Of a stretch of 64,000 bases of DNA, positions 19,569 through 27,041 are shown one piece after another; position 1 is the first letter of the stretch; every line of letters begins with the position of its first letter. The DNA comes from Spirosoma arboris (GTDB lineage: Bacteria; Bacteroidota; Bacteroidia; Cytophagales; Spirosomataceae): contig NZ_WPIN01000008.1 in assembly GCF_009754945.1 (NCBI RefSeq), positions 62,001-126,000 on the forward strand, given 5' to 3'. The position numbers were made by a program, and so were the translations under genes. The notes below the pieces were generated by a model that saw only the letters and a program-made list of their open reading frames with translations, was not told where the DNA came from and made no database searches.

Positions 19569-19648
19569 TGGAGCGTGGTGCAAGGAGCAGGGCGGTTCGT
19601 CGTTATGGTCAAAACCCTGCCCCGTGCTCCCTGCTCTTTGCAATTTAT
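19569..19648. repeat. Intergenic hairpin of 7-nt GGAGC/GGTGC units with unequal arms
   Basis: The left arm (19569-19598) and right arm (about 19613-19648) share the blocks GCAAGGAGCAGGG and, on the complement, GCAAAGAGCAGGG. The right arm carries about two additional 7-nt units, such as GAGCACG and GGGCAGG. It lies between the first and second permease genes. Confidence 0.6.
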
Positions 19649-22290
19649 TCCGTTTTTAAACTCTTAATCGGGTTGATCATGGCGGCACGTAGTGATTGCC
19701 AGCTAACGGTTAAAAAGGCAATAGAAATGGCAATGGCTGCGGTTAGCAGAAATACCCACACGCTCAGGTTTATACGGTAGGGGTAATTTTTAAGCCATTC
19801 ATCCATAGCGTACCAGGCGGCAGGGAATGCAAAAATGAATGAGAGGGAAACCAGTTTCAGGAAATCGGTTGAGAGCAATTGCACAATACCCGTAATCGAA
19901 GCGCCCAGTACTTTCCGAATCCCAATTTCCTTGGTGCGTCGTTCGGCCGAAAGCGTTGCTAAGCCGAAGAGGCCAATGCACGAAATGAATATGGTTAAAA
20001 TGGCACCAAAGAGCATCATCTGTTTCCACTTGGCTTCGGACTCATACCGTTTAAGGTTTTCCTGATCCATAAACTTGTACGAATAAGGGCTAAGTGGGAA
20101 TAACTTTTTAAAGACTGTTTCGATATGCTGGAGGCTCGCCGTTTCGGTATTGGGTTTGATTTTGATAAACGCTTTGGCGTAGGCGTTACCCGGTTTCATC
20201 GTGAATAATTCCGGTTTTATTTCCTGGCTCAGCGACGCAAAATGGTAGTCTCTCACCACACCAATGACGTTGTATTTTGTGCTGTCAAGCCAGAAATCAA
20301 CTACCTGCCCGATAGGATTTTTCCAGCCCGCTTTCTTGACAAATGTTTCATTAACCAGAACGGATTGAGTTGAATCGGATGGGAACGATTTTGAGAAATT
20401 TCGCCCTTTCATAACCGGAATTTTAAAGAGCGGCAGGAATGTTTCATTAACGGTCTCATACGCGAAGCTCAGTTGTGTATCGCCATTTATTTTGGCGACT
20501 GTGCCCCAAAAACCACCATTTTTGGGTGCTACGTCAATAATATTCTGATCCTTAAGTAATTCCTCTTTCAATAATTTAACCTCGCTACGTTTCAAATTTG
20601 ATTTATCGACGACGACCAGATTTTTGTCATCGTACCCTAAATCTTTACTGGTTAAATAATTGAATTGTGAATAAATGGTCAGCGATGCGATGATCAGGAA
20701 AGAAGCCAGTGTAAATTGTAGAACGACCAATGACTTTTGCAGGTAGTTCTTGCCCGAAAGATTGAATCGGCTATAGAGCGTTTGAACGGGATTGTAGCCA
20801 GACAGGACAAGGGCTGGGTAGAAACCAGCTAACAGGCTTGTTACAATAAAAAGCGTGAGGTAGTAAATAATTAATTGGGTATCAAATAAATAGGATAGAG
20901 CCAGTGCTTTGTTGGCAAGCTGATTGAATGTCGGCAAGGCTAATTCAAGCAAAATGAGTGCAAAGGCAAAAGCCGCAAAACACAGGATAAAAGATTCGCC
21001 CAAAAACTGAATAATAAGCTGCGTTCTGGCTCCGCCAACCACTTTCCGAACACCTATTTCTTTGGCCCGTTTTAGGGAGCGCGCTACGGTCAGATTAACA
21101 AAATTGATGCAGGCAATCAACAGGATAAATAACGCAATACCCGATAAAATGTAGGAAAAGGTAGGGTTACTTTCGTCAACGAGACCATTACTGGCCGGAA
21201 GCTCCTTGCTGAGGTGCATATCGGTAAATGGCTGGAGCGCATATTCAGTCTTATCCTGTACACCAAACTTTTTGGCCATCAGTTTAATACTCTCCCGTGC
21301 ATCTGCCAAATACACTTGATTCATTTTGGCCTCTACCACTTTAGGGCTAGCGTTGGGGCTAAGAATGACGAACGTATTCATAAACACGCTGAACCAATTT
21401 TCATTGTTGGCCATGTCCTCGCCCTTAACCACCATGGGCATCAATACATCGAATTTGATGGACGAATTTTGCGGGCAGTTTTTTGCGACACCCGTTACAG
21501 TATAAGGCTCAAATTTGTCGTCTTCTTTAAAAAGCAGCGTTTTACCAATCACATTTGTCGTCCCAAAACTCTTCTCGGCCATATCCTCCGAAATCACAAC
21601 TGAATGCGGAGCTTGTAATACAATTTTAGGATTACCACTTAGCAACGGGAACGTAAACACAGAGAAGAAACTGGTGTCCGCAAAGAAGACTGTTTGACTC
21701 TTTACCTCGTTACCTAGTTTCAGGTCTTTTCGATTTTCCCGGTATCGGACAAACGACATGATCTCGGGAACGCCCGCGTGAAATTTTGGGCCAGGAAAAA
21801 GGCCCGTGTACGGTTGTTGATGTTCAACAATACCAGCGGGTGTTATGTCTCTGCTGGTAATTCGATAAATAGACGGGTTGTTCGCGTGAAAGCGATCATA
21901 ACTGACTTCATCTTTGGTGTACAGCATAATCAGCATGGCTGCTGCCAAACCAATGCTTAACCCAATGATGTTAATGGCTGAGTATGCCTTGTTTCGAGCC
22001 AGATTTCTTAACGCGATTTTGAGATAGTTCTGGAACATGTCAATGCTGAATAAAGGAAGAGACGAGTATTCGTTTTGTTTACGTTTCAGGGCAAAGGGCC
22101 GGAGGAAGCTTACGACTTCCCAGGCATACTGCCTTTGGGCTAGTTTCGGCCCTAATCGGGTTGTGTTCCGCTCAAATCGCTCATACAAATCGCCCTGTAC
22201 TTCTTCCAGCAAGTGCGGAGCACAGAACCATTCCAGTAGTCGGTCGGCCCAGCGGGGAGGCTGCCCGGTCCGACGTTTCAGCGTATTCAT
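19645..22290 (-). CDS. FtsX-like ABC transporter permease with prefix domain, 881 aa
   Basis: First permease of the five-gene operon. The ATG at 22290 (MNTLKRRTGQPPRWADRLL) overlaps the PadR stop by an ATGA, exactly as at 4248; a start at 22332 would overlap the regulator by 46 nt. Layout: prefix domain, helix after YLKIALRNLARNKAYS, MacB-like core, FtsX block at CINFVNLTVARSLKRAKEI, second block at ERRTKEIGIRKVLGASITG, end NPIKSLKTE. The overlap suggests translational coupling, so regulator and permease levels should be linked. Confidence 0.92.
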   Translation of the reverse strand: MNTLKRRTGQPPRWADRLLEWFCAPHLLEEVQGDLYERFERNTTRLGPKLAQRQYAWEVVSFLRPFALKRKQNEYSSLPLFSIDMFQNYLKIALRNLARNKAYSAINIIGLSIGLAAAMLIMLYTKDEVSYDRFHANNPSIYRITSRDITPAGIVEHQQPYTGLFPGPKFHAGVPEIMSFVRYRENRKDLKLGNEVKSQTVFFADTSFFSVFTFPLLSGNPKIVLQAPHSVVISEDMAEKSFGTTNVIGKTLLFKEDDKFEPYTVTGVAKNCPQNSSIKFDVLMPMVVKGEDMANNENWFSVFMNTFVILSPNASPKVVEAKMNQVYLADARESIKLMAKKFGVQDKTEYALQPFTDMHLSKELPASNGLVDESNPTFSYILSGIALFILLIACINFVNLTVARSLKRAKEIGVRKVVGGARTQLIIQFLGESFILCFAAFAFALILLELALPTFNQLANKALALSYLFDTQLIIYYLTLFIVTSLLAGFYPALVLSGYNPVQTLYSRFNLSGKNYLQKSLVVLQFTLASFLIIASLTIYSQFNYLTSKDLGYDDKNLVVVDKSNLKRSEVKLLKEELLKDQNIIDVAPKNGGFWGTVAKINGDTQLSFAYETVNETFLPLFKIPVMKGRNFSKSFPSDSTQSVLVNETFVKKAGWKNPIGQVVDFWLDSTKYNVIGVVRDYHFASLSQEIKPELFTMKPGNAYAKAFIKIKPNTETASLQHIETVFKKLFPLSPYSYKFMDQENLKRYESEAKWKQMMLFGAILTIFISCIGLFGLATLSAERRTKEIGIRKVLGASITGIVQLLSTDFLKLVSLSFIFAFPAAWYAMDEWLKNYPYRINLSVWVFLLTAAIAISIAFLTVSWQSLRAAMINPIKSLKTE

Positions 22291-22625
22291 ATGCTGATGG
22301 CTGGCAAGGCATTCGGAGAAATCGAATTCCACAACTGATCACGCATGGCACGAATGTCATGCAGTGCACGACTCCCTAGCGCCGTAACCGTAAACAGGCG
22401 TTTGCGTCGGCCACCACGCTCGGCAGTGGCGTCGCCCATATGCGAGCTAAGCATGCCTTTTTCTTCTAGCCGATGCAAGGCTGCATGAACAGCGCTGATA
22501 CTTACAGAGCGCCCTGTTTGCCGATCCAGTTCGTCGGTAATAGCGACCCCATAAGCTGCGTCGTTCAGGACGGCAACCGTTAGTAAAACGATTTCTTCAA
22601 ACTCGCCTAAGTACGTTCGTTTCAT
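22287..22625 (-). CDS. PadR-family transcriptional regulator
   Basis: A 112-aa winged helix (MKRTYLGEFEEIVLLTVAVL; wing AERGGRRKRLFTVTALGSR), clearly a paralogue of the PadR protein encoded at 4245-4589. It leads the five-permease operon and shares an ATGA overlap with the first permease. By family knowledge it is probably a repressor of that operon. The upstream region carries the same CAAATGCTTTGCCA box and a dyad pair spaced 21 bp, so the two PadR proteins may share operators and cross-regulate. Confidence 0.9.
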   Translation of the reverse strand: MKRTYLGEFEEIVLLTVAVLNDAAYGVAITDELDRQTGRSVSISAVHAALHRLEEKGMLSSHMGDATAERGGRRKRLFTVTALGSRALHDIRAMRDQLWNSISPNALPAISI

Positions 22626-22656
22626 GACTTACCTGATAATATTAACTTTTGTAGAA

Positions 22657-22670
22657 CAAATGCTTTGCCA
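22657..22670 (-). promoter_or_regulatory. Conserved TGGCAAAGCATTTG box upstream of second PadR gene
   Basis: Identical 14-mer to 4613-4626 in the same orientation and at a similar distance (32 nt) from the PadR start. Function is inferred from conservation. Confidence 0.5.
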
Positions 22671-22723
22671 ATTCGTAAAAAGTGGATTTATGGCTTAATT
22701 AAGCCTATGCGCTTTTCGTAAGT

Positions 22724-22760
22724 TGTCCGAAATCGTACACATGTTGTCCGGTGCCGAACG
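22724..22760 (-). promoter_or_regulatory. Paired TGTCCG-N4 dyads, candidate PadR operator
   Basis: TGTCCGAAATCGTACA (22724-22739) and TGTCCGGTGCCGAACG (22745-22760) are each imperfect 6+4+6 dyads. Their centres are 21 bp apart, the same as at 4690-4726, and the nearer one begins 98 nt upstream of the PadR ATG. Confidence 0.5.
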
Positions 22761-22775
22761 GATTAAGTGTAGCAA

Positions 22776-22852
22776 TAATCGTTTGTTTAGGCGATGAAGG
22801 CGTGCCACGGTTCCAAACCGTGGCACGCCTTCATCGCCTAAACAAACGATTA
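22776..22852. terminator. Perfect 37-bp-arm hairpin at the end of the response regulator gene
   Basis: The left arm 22776-22812 and right arm 22816-22852 are exact reverse complements with a 3-nt loop (CCA). The core is GGCGTGCCACGGTT. The right arm contains the stop codon of the response regulator. It separates the PadR promoter region from the leftward two-component operon and probably ends that transcript. Confidence 0.75.
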
Positions 22853-23473
22853 AACCAGCTGGTTTTCGACGGCAAATTTGATCAGAGCCGCTGTGTTTTT
22901 GACCTGGAATTTAGCCAGTAAATTCTTGCGGTGGCTATCGACCGTAAGCGGACTAACGAAGAGCTTTTCGGCGGTTTCGTGGTTAGTCAATCCTTCGGCA
23001 ATGCAGGCTAGCACTTCTTTCTCTCGGGCGGTCAATAGAGGAATTGCCTTTGGCGCCGGGCTTGACACCAATACTTGTGACACCTCCATACTCAGATACA
23101 TTCGCCCGGCCTGTGCCTGATGAATCGCGTCAACGAGTTCTTGCTGCGAAACGCTTTTCAGTACGTAGCCCGATGCTCCCTGCTCAATCATACGCGTGAT
23201 GTAGCTTCGCTCTTTGAACGTGCTCATCGCCAGGATTTTGAGTTTAGGAAATTCCTTTTTCAGTTTTCCGCATAGATCAATCCCGTTCAGATCGGGGAGA
23301 TTAATGTCGAGGAGAACCACATCGACTGGTTGATTTTTTAGAAAATCCAACGCTGAAAAAGCATCGTTCACGCTGCCTGCAATCTGAATGCTACTGGCTG
23401 TATGAAGCAAAGATTTGACGCCTTCGATAACCATCGGATGATCATCTACGATGAGAACACTGATCGATTCCAT
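22850..23473 (-). CDS. LuxR/NarL-family response regulator
   Basis: 207 aa. N-terminal receiver domain with acidic pair Asp10-Asp11 and phosphoacceptor Asp56 (VVLLDINLPDLNG). C-terminal LuxR-type helix-turn-helix (LTAREKEVLACIAEGLTNHE, then SPLTVDSHRKNLLAKF). It starts 17 nt after the kinase stop codon, so kinase and regulator form an operon. When phosphorylated it should bind DNA as a dimer at inverted repeats. The dyad motifs at 25539, 26919 and 28539 are obvious local candidates, but this link is inference. Confidence 0.93.
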   Translation of the reverse strand: MESISVLIVDDHPMVIEGVKSLLHTASSIQIAGSVNDAFSALDFLKNQPVDVVLLDINLPDLNGIDLCGKLKKEFPKLKILAMSTFKERSYITRMIEQGASGYVLKSVSQQELVDAIHQAQAGRMYLSMEVSQVLVSSPAPKAIPLLTAREKEVLACIAEGLTNHETAEKLFVSPLTVDSHRKNLLAKFQVKNTAALIKFAVENQLV

Positions 23474-23490
23474 AGCTTACTGCTGAATAG

Positions 23491-25467
23491 TTAAACGATA
23501 AATTCAATCGTTACTGACGTTCCTTTTCCAGGGGCTGATGTTACGTCAAGCGTGCCATTGAGATAATCTACCCGAGACTGAATGTTGAGCCAACCGATGC
23601 CTTGTTCGTTGGCTAATTGGCTGGTATCGAACCCCTTGCCGTTATCTTCAACAGTCAGGTTAAAACGGCTTCCATCCCGGATTAGCTGTACGAGCGTTTG
23701 AGTGGCATTGGCGTGTTTCTGCACATTGTTAAGCAGCTCCTGAACAATCCGAAAAATAATGATTTCGGTAGCCTGAGGTAGGCGCTCATCAAGACCAAAC
23801 GTCTGGTAATCAATTGCCTGTCCGCCAGATCGGTTTAGGTAATCGACGTAGTCCTGCAAGGCGTCTTTTAACCCGAACCGGACAAGCGCTTCGGGCATCA
23901 TATTCCGTGCTACCCGGCGCAGTTCCTGAATTGACGAATCCAGGGTATCGATCACCCGCCCGAAAGCTAAGGCCGATTCTTCTGGAATGATCTGGTTTCC
24001 GCTCATACCTGTAAGTGACGATTTTATGCCGGATAACATGCCACCGAGGCCGTCGTGAAGATCACGTGCCAATCGGCTACGTTCTTCCTCTTGTCCGCGC
24101 AGCATACCATCTACAGCCGAGAGTTGTTTTTCCTGTTCTAATTGTATGATTTTCTGCTCATTCAACTGGTTTTCCTGCTGCGCCAGCCGTTGTTTCTGAC
24201 GGGCGTATCGGTAATACAAAAACCCTAAAACGCCCGCTAGCACAAGCAAGACAGCTAAGCTATAAATGAGCAGATTTTTTTGTCGTAGCGAAAGTTGCTG
24301 AATTTGTTGCTCTTGCTGTAATACGTTGATTTGTGCAATTTTTTTTGCGGTTTGGTAACGGGTTTCGAGTTCCTGGGTGGCGCGTAAAACGGTCTCATTG
24401 CTGATGCTTGTCCGGAGGTCGTGCCATTTCTGTCGCCAGGCGTCGCCTTCTCTTAATCGTCCCCGCCCGATTTCAATATCGGAGAGCAGCAGATAGAAAT
24501 TGGTGAGGTACTCTTTGTACTGATTTTTTTCGGCGATTTGCCGGGCTTGTTGGGTTACATCATAGGCTTGTTGCCATTCTTTTTTCCAGTAATGCTCCTG
24601 AGCAATGCCGTGTAGATTCCACATTTCAATTTCTGAATCCTGATTGGCCCGCGCAATTCGAAGCGATTGGTCATAATAGGCAAGCGCTTTGGGGGCGTTT
24701 CCTTCTTGGCTATAAATTTCTCCTAAGTTTGATAATACAGAAGCGATTAAATGAGGGTCGTTGGTTTGGTGAGCAATTTTTAGGCTTTTTTCAAAATAGA
24801 ATCGGCTCCTGGGAATTTGCTTTAGCACCAGATAGGCTGTACCAACGTGCTGGCTAATATAACCGGCCGCATCGGTAGAGCCCGTTTTTTCGGCTTGTTC
24901 AATGGCCTGAAGCCCATAGGTAAGGGCTTTTTTATACTCCCGAAGGTCAATGTAGAGTTTTACAATGTTGCCTTCAATGGTAATAGGGAAGAAGGCTGGC
25001 ACGACGGCCTGATTGATCTCGTTTAAGGCATTTTGATAAGCGGCCAACGCTTGCCGTTGCTCGCCTTTGGCATTATGAATATTGGCGATGTAGTTGTACA
25101 GTACGCCCAGTGTTTTATGAGCCTTGAGTGGCCTGGCAATGCGTATGCCTATCGCGCAGTTTTTCAGCACTTCGTCATATTTGCCCTCTATGTACAGATA
25201 ATTATTGTAGTTGGTAAGGCAGTTGGCTATGCCGAGCTGATAGTTGGCCGTTCGGCTCAGGGCCATAGCTTTATCAATCCAGGGCCGGGCTTCCGGGGCT
25301 GTATGGTACAGCTTGGCAATGTCGAGCAAGAGCTGCACTTTGGCAGAATCGGAGGGAGTTTTCGCCAAAATAGCCAGTAAACTATCTTGCTTTGGGCTGG
25401 TTTGGGCAAAGCTCCCCCTCACACCAAGATGCACGAGCAACAGCAACCAGATGGAGAACGAGCGCAT
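23491..25467 (-). CDS. TPR-containing sensor histidine kinase (HisKA_3 type)
   Basis: 658 aa from the ATG at 25467, which gives a proper signal peptide (MRSFSIWLLLLVHLGVRGSF). The frame extends to 25569, but that extension would translate the 45-bp motif. The periplasmic half (about residues 35-390) holds TPR-like helices (AYQNALNEINQ, ALAYYDQSLRIARANQ). One membrane helix (LLIYSLAVLLVLAGVLGFLY) is followed by a coiled coil. His471 is the phosphoacceptor (ARDLHDGLGG), then comes a HATPase_c domain (ELLNNVQKHANA, DNGKGFD). The partner is the NarL-type regulator just downstream. The signal is unknown. Confidence 0.92.
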   Translation of the reverse strand: MRSFSIWLLLLVHLGVRGSFAQTSPKQDSLLAILAKTPSDSAKVQLLLDIAKLYHTAPEARPWIDKAMALSRTANYQLGIANCLTNYNNYLYIEGKYDEVLKNCAIGIRIARPLKAHKTLGVLYNYIANIHNAKGEQRQALAAYQNALNEINQAVVPAFFPITIEGNIVKLYIDLREYKKALTYGLQAIEQAEKTGSTDAAGYISQHVGTAYLVLKQIPRSRFYFEKSLKIAHQTNDPHLIASVLSNLGEIYSQEGNAPKALAYYDQSLRIARANQDSEIEMWNLHGIAQEHYWKKEWQQAYDVTQQARQIAEKNQYKEYLTNFYLLLSDIEIGRGRLREGDAWRQKWHDLRTSISNETVLRATQELETRYQTAKKIAQINVLQQEQQIQQLSLRQKNLLIYSLAVLLVLAGVLGFLYYRYARQKQRLAQQENQLNEQKIIQLEQEKQLSAVDGMLRGQEEERSRLARDLHDGLGGMLSGIKSSLTGMSGNQIIPEESALAFGRVIDTLDSSIQELRRVARNMMPEALVRFGLKDALQDYVDYLNRSGGQAIDYQTFGLDERLPQATEIIIFRIVQELLNNVQKHANATQTLVQLIRDGSRFNLTVEDNGKGFDTSQLANEQGIGWLNIQSRVDYLNGTLDVTSAPGKGTSVTIEFIV

Positions 25468-25538
25468 GTGGTGGTCGGAGTGTTTTTTAGGCAAGTTCTC
25501 TACTTTTTTTAATTCTACGCAAGCCTCTTTCGCAAAAC

Positions 25539-25583
25539 CCCCTTTTTCGGGGATAAAAATTACCTGCATTTATGGGATTGATT
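25539..25583 (+). promoter_or_regulatory. 45-bp double-dyad motif, copy A
   Basis: It begins CCCCTTTTTCGGGGA and ends GGGATTGATT, aligning without gaps to copies B and C. The second dyad is degraded (ACCTGCATTTATGGGA). It lies 72 nt upstream of the kinase start but points rightward, towards the cytochrome gene 280 nt away. Unlike B and C it has no GAACTTTG at the matching position, so promoter function is doubtful; it could serve as an operator for the kinase gene. Confidence 0.6.
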
Positions 25584-25625
25584 ATTAGATGGTTATCGCA
25601 AGAAAGTATGATTGTACATAAAAAA

Positions 25626-25646
25626 GTCGAGTATGTATAGCTCGAC
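25626..25646 (-). terminator. Leftward hairpin with T-run in the kinase upstream region
   Basis: GTCGAG/CTCGAC stem with a 9-nt loop, followed on the minus strand by six T. It could be a terminator or attenuator for a leftward leader transcript of the kinase gene. The rest of the 397-nt gene-free stretch 25468-25864 holds motif copy A and nothing else I can name. Confidence 0.45.
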
Positions 25647-25864
25647 GTCTTCCTGAACAGGCTTGATTAAACAGGAGCATAGCTGAAGAAAGAAATTCTA
25701 CCAAAGAGGTTATTTCGTGGAACGGTAGTTTTAATGAAAAATAATTGCCGTTTACTAAAAATATCGTGTGGTTTAGTTGTTATGAATGCCTGTTTATCAA
25801 TACATTACTTCAAAAACAACTGTTTTGATATTCCTCTCATAACCTCTTTTTTACGCGATTGCTC

Positions 25865-26854
25865 ATGAAAAAAATAGTTAAAGTTATCGGAATTGTAATT
25901 GGCGTGCTTGCCCTGGGCGTTATCGGTTTGCTGGCATACGTTAAGCTTGCCCTGCCGAATGTAGGCGATGCACCAGTTCTTAAAGTAGATGCCACTCCGC
26001 AACGCATTGAACGGGGAGCCTATCTGGCGAATCATGTGACGGTCTGCATTGACTGCCACAGCATCCGCGATTATACCTTTTTTTCGGGACCCTTGAAGCC
26101 TGGGACGATGGGACAGGGGGGAGAACTATTCGATCAGAAAGCGGGTTTCCCCGGTTCATTTACAGCTAAAAACATTACGCCTTTCGGCATCGGAAGCTGG
26201 ACCGATGGTGAACTCTACCGAGCTATTACAACGGGCGTCAGTCGCGATGGACATGCCTTCTTTCCAGTCATGCCCTATCCTTATTATGGCAAAATGGGCG
26301 AAGAAGATGTCCAGAGTATTATTGCCTACCTGCGTACGCTCAAGCCTATCGAAAACAAACCTGCTGACTCAAAAGCTGATTTCCCGTTCAATTTTATCCT
26401 GAACACCATTCCCCAGAAAGCTGAGCCAATGCCACTACCTGACCCCAACGATGAACTGGCTACAGGTAAGTATCTGGTTATGATAGCTGGTTGTGTAGAG
26501 TGTCATACGCAAGTTGACAAAGGCCAGATTATTAAGGAAAAATCGTTTGCGGGTGGGCGAGATTTCAACCTGCCATCAGGAACGCTTTACACACCTAACA
26601 TCACTCCCGATAAAGAGACAGGTATTGGTAGCTGGAAAAAAGAGGCATTTATTGCCAGATTCAAAGCGTATGCCGACAGTAGCTACAAACCACAGGCACT
26701 CGGGCCGAAGGATTTCCAAACGTTGATGCCCTGGATTATGTATGGCGGTATGAAAGAACAGGATCTGGGTGCGATTTATACCTATCTCATGTCGCTGAAA
26801 CCTATCTCAAACAAGGTGGCTGAGAAATTTAAGCCTCATGTAGCCATTCGCTAG
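25865..26854 (+). CDS. Di-haem c-type cytochrome, membrane-anchored
   Basis: 329 aa from the ATG at 25865 (a TTG at 25859 is less likely). An N-terminal hydrophobic helix (VIGIVIGVLALGVIGLLAYV) anchors or exports the protein. Two haem-binding motifs are present: C61-IDC-H65 and C210-VEC-H214. Repeated segments of the GSW(T/K) and ITP type follow each, giving two class I cytochrome c domains. Candidate axial Met is in FFPVMPYPYY. Such proteins pass electrons in the periplasm, often from dehydrogenases. No dehydrogenase gene is adjacent, so the partner is unknown. Confidence 0.9.
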   Translation: MKKIVKVIGIVIGVLALGVIGLLAYVKLALPNVGDAPVLKVDATPQRIERGAYLANHVTVCIDCHSIRDYTFFSGPLKPGTMGQGGELFDQKAGFPGSFTAKNITPFGIGSWTDGELYRAITTGVSRDGHAFFPVMPYPYYGKMGEEDVQSIIAYLRTLKPIENKPADSKADFPFNFILNTIPQKAEPMPLPDPNDELATGKYLVMIAGCVECHTQVDKGQIIKEKSFAGGRDFNLPSGTLYTPNITPDKETGIGSWKKEAFIARFKAYADSSYKPQALGPKDFQTLMPWIMYGGMKEQDLGAIYTYLMSLKPISNKVAEKFKPHVAIR

Positions 26855-26918
26855 CCCAGGTGCGGTTTTGTAATCAAGCCGACAATCAACCTCTCTAAGT
26901 GATTATCTCGCTAGGTAT

Positions 26919-26963
26919 CCCCTTTTTCGGGGAGATGAAATTCCTATTTTTATAGGATTGATT
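26919..26963 (+). promoter_or_regulatory. 45-bp double-dyad motif, copy B
   Basis: Two dyads with 6-nt centres: CCCCTTTTTCGGGG (26919-26932) and TCCTATTTTTATAGGA (26942-26957), centres 24 bp apart. The motif ends in GGATTGATT and supplies the TTG of the promoter. It is an activator or repressor site placed directly upstream of the -33 element of the glycosyltransferase gene. Confidence 0.75.
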
Positions 26964-26989
26964 TACAGGGGTTTATGAGGTGAACTTTG
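26958..26989 (+). promoter_or_regulatory. Bacteroidota-type promoter of the glycosyltransferase gene
   Basis: TTG at 26958-26960 and GAACTTTG at 26982-26989 are spaced 21 nt, matching the -33 TTG / -7 TAnnTTTG pattern with one change in the -7 element. Copy C has the same elements with identical spacing. A transcript from here would give a leader of about 45 nt before the ATG at 27042. Confidence 0.65.
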
Positions 26990-27041
26990 CAGGGTCAGTA
27001 GGAGAGAATCCCCTGCTGATCTGACCTCAGACTTTATCGAC

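Noticed and set aside
25468..25569. Longer N-terminus for the histidine kinase
   Set aside because: It would translate motif copy A and place the signal peptide 34 residues inside the protein.
25805..26059. Leftward 84-codon frame opposite the cytochrome c gene
   Set aside because: It overlaps a well-supported gene on the other strand and has no recognisable protein features.
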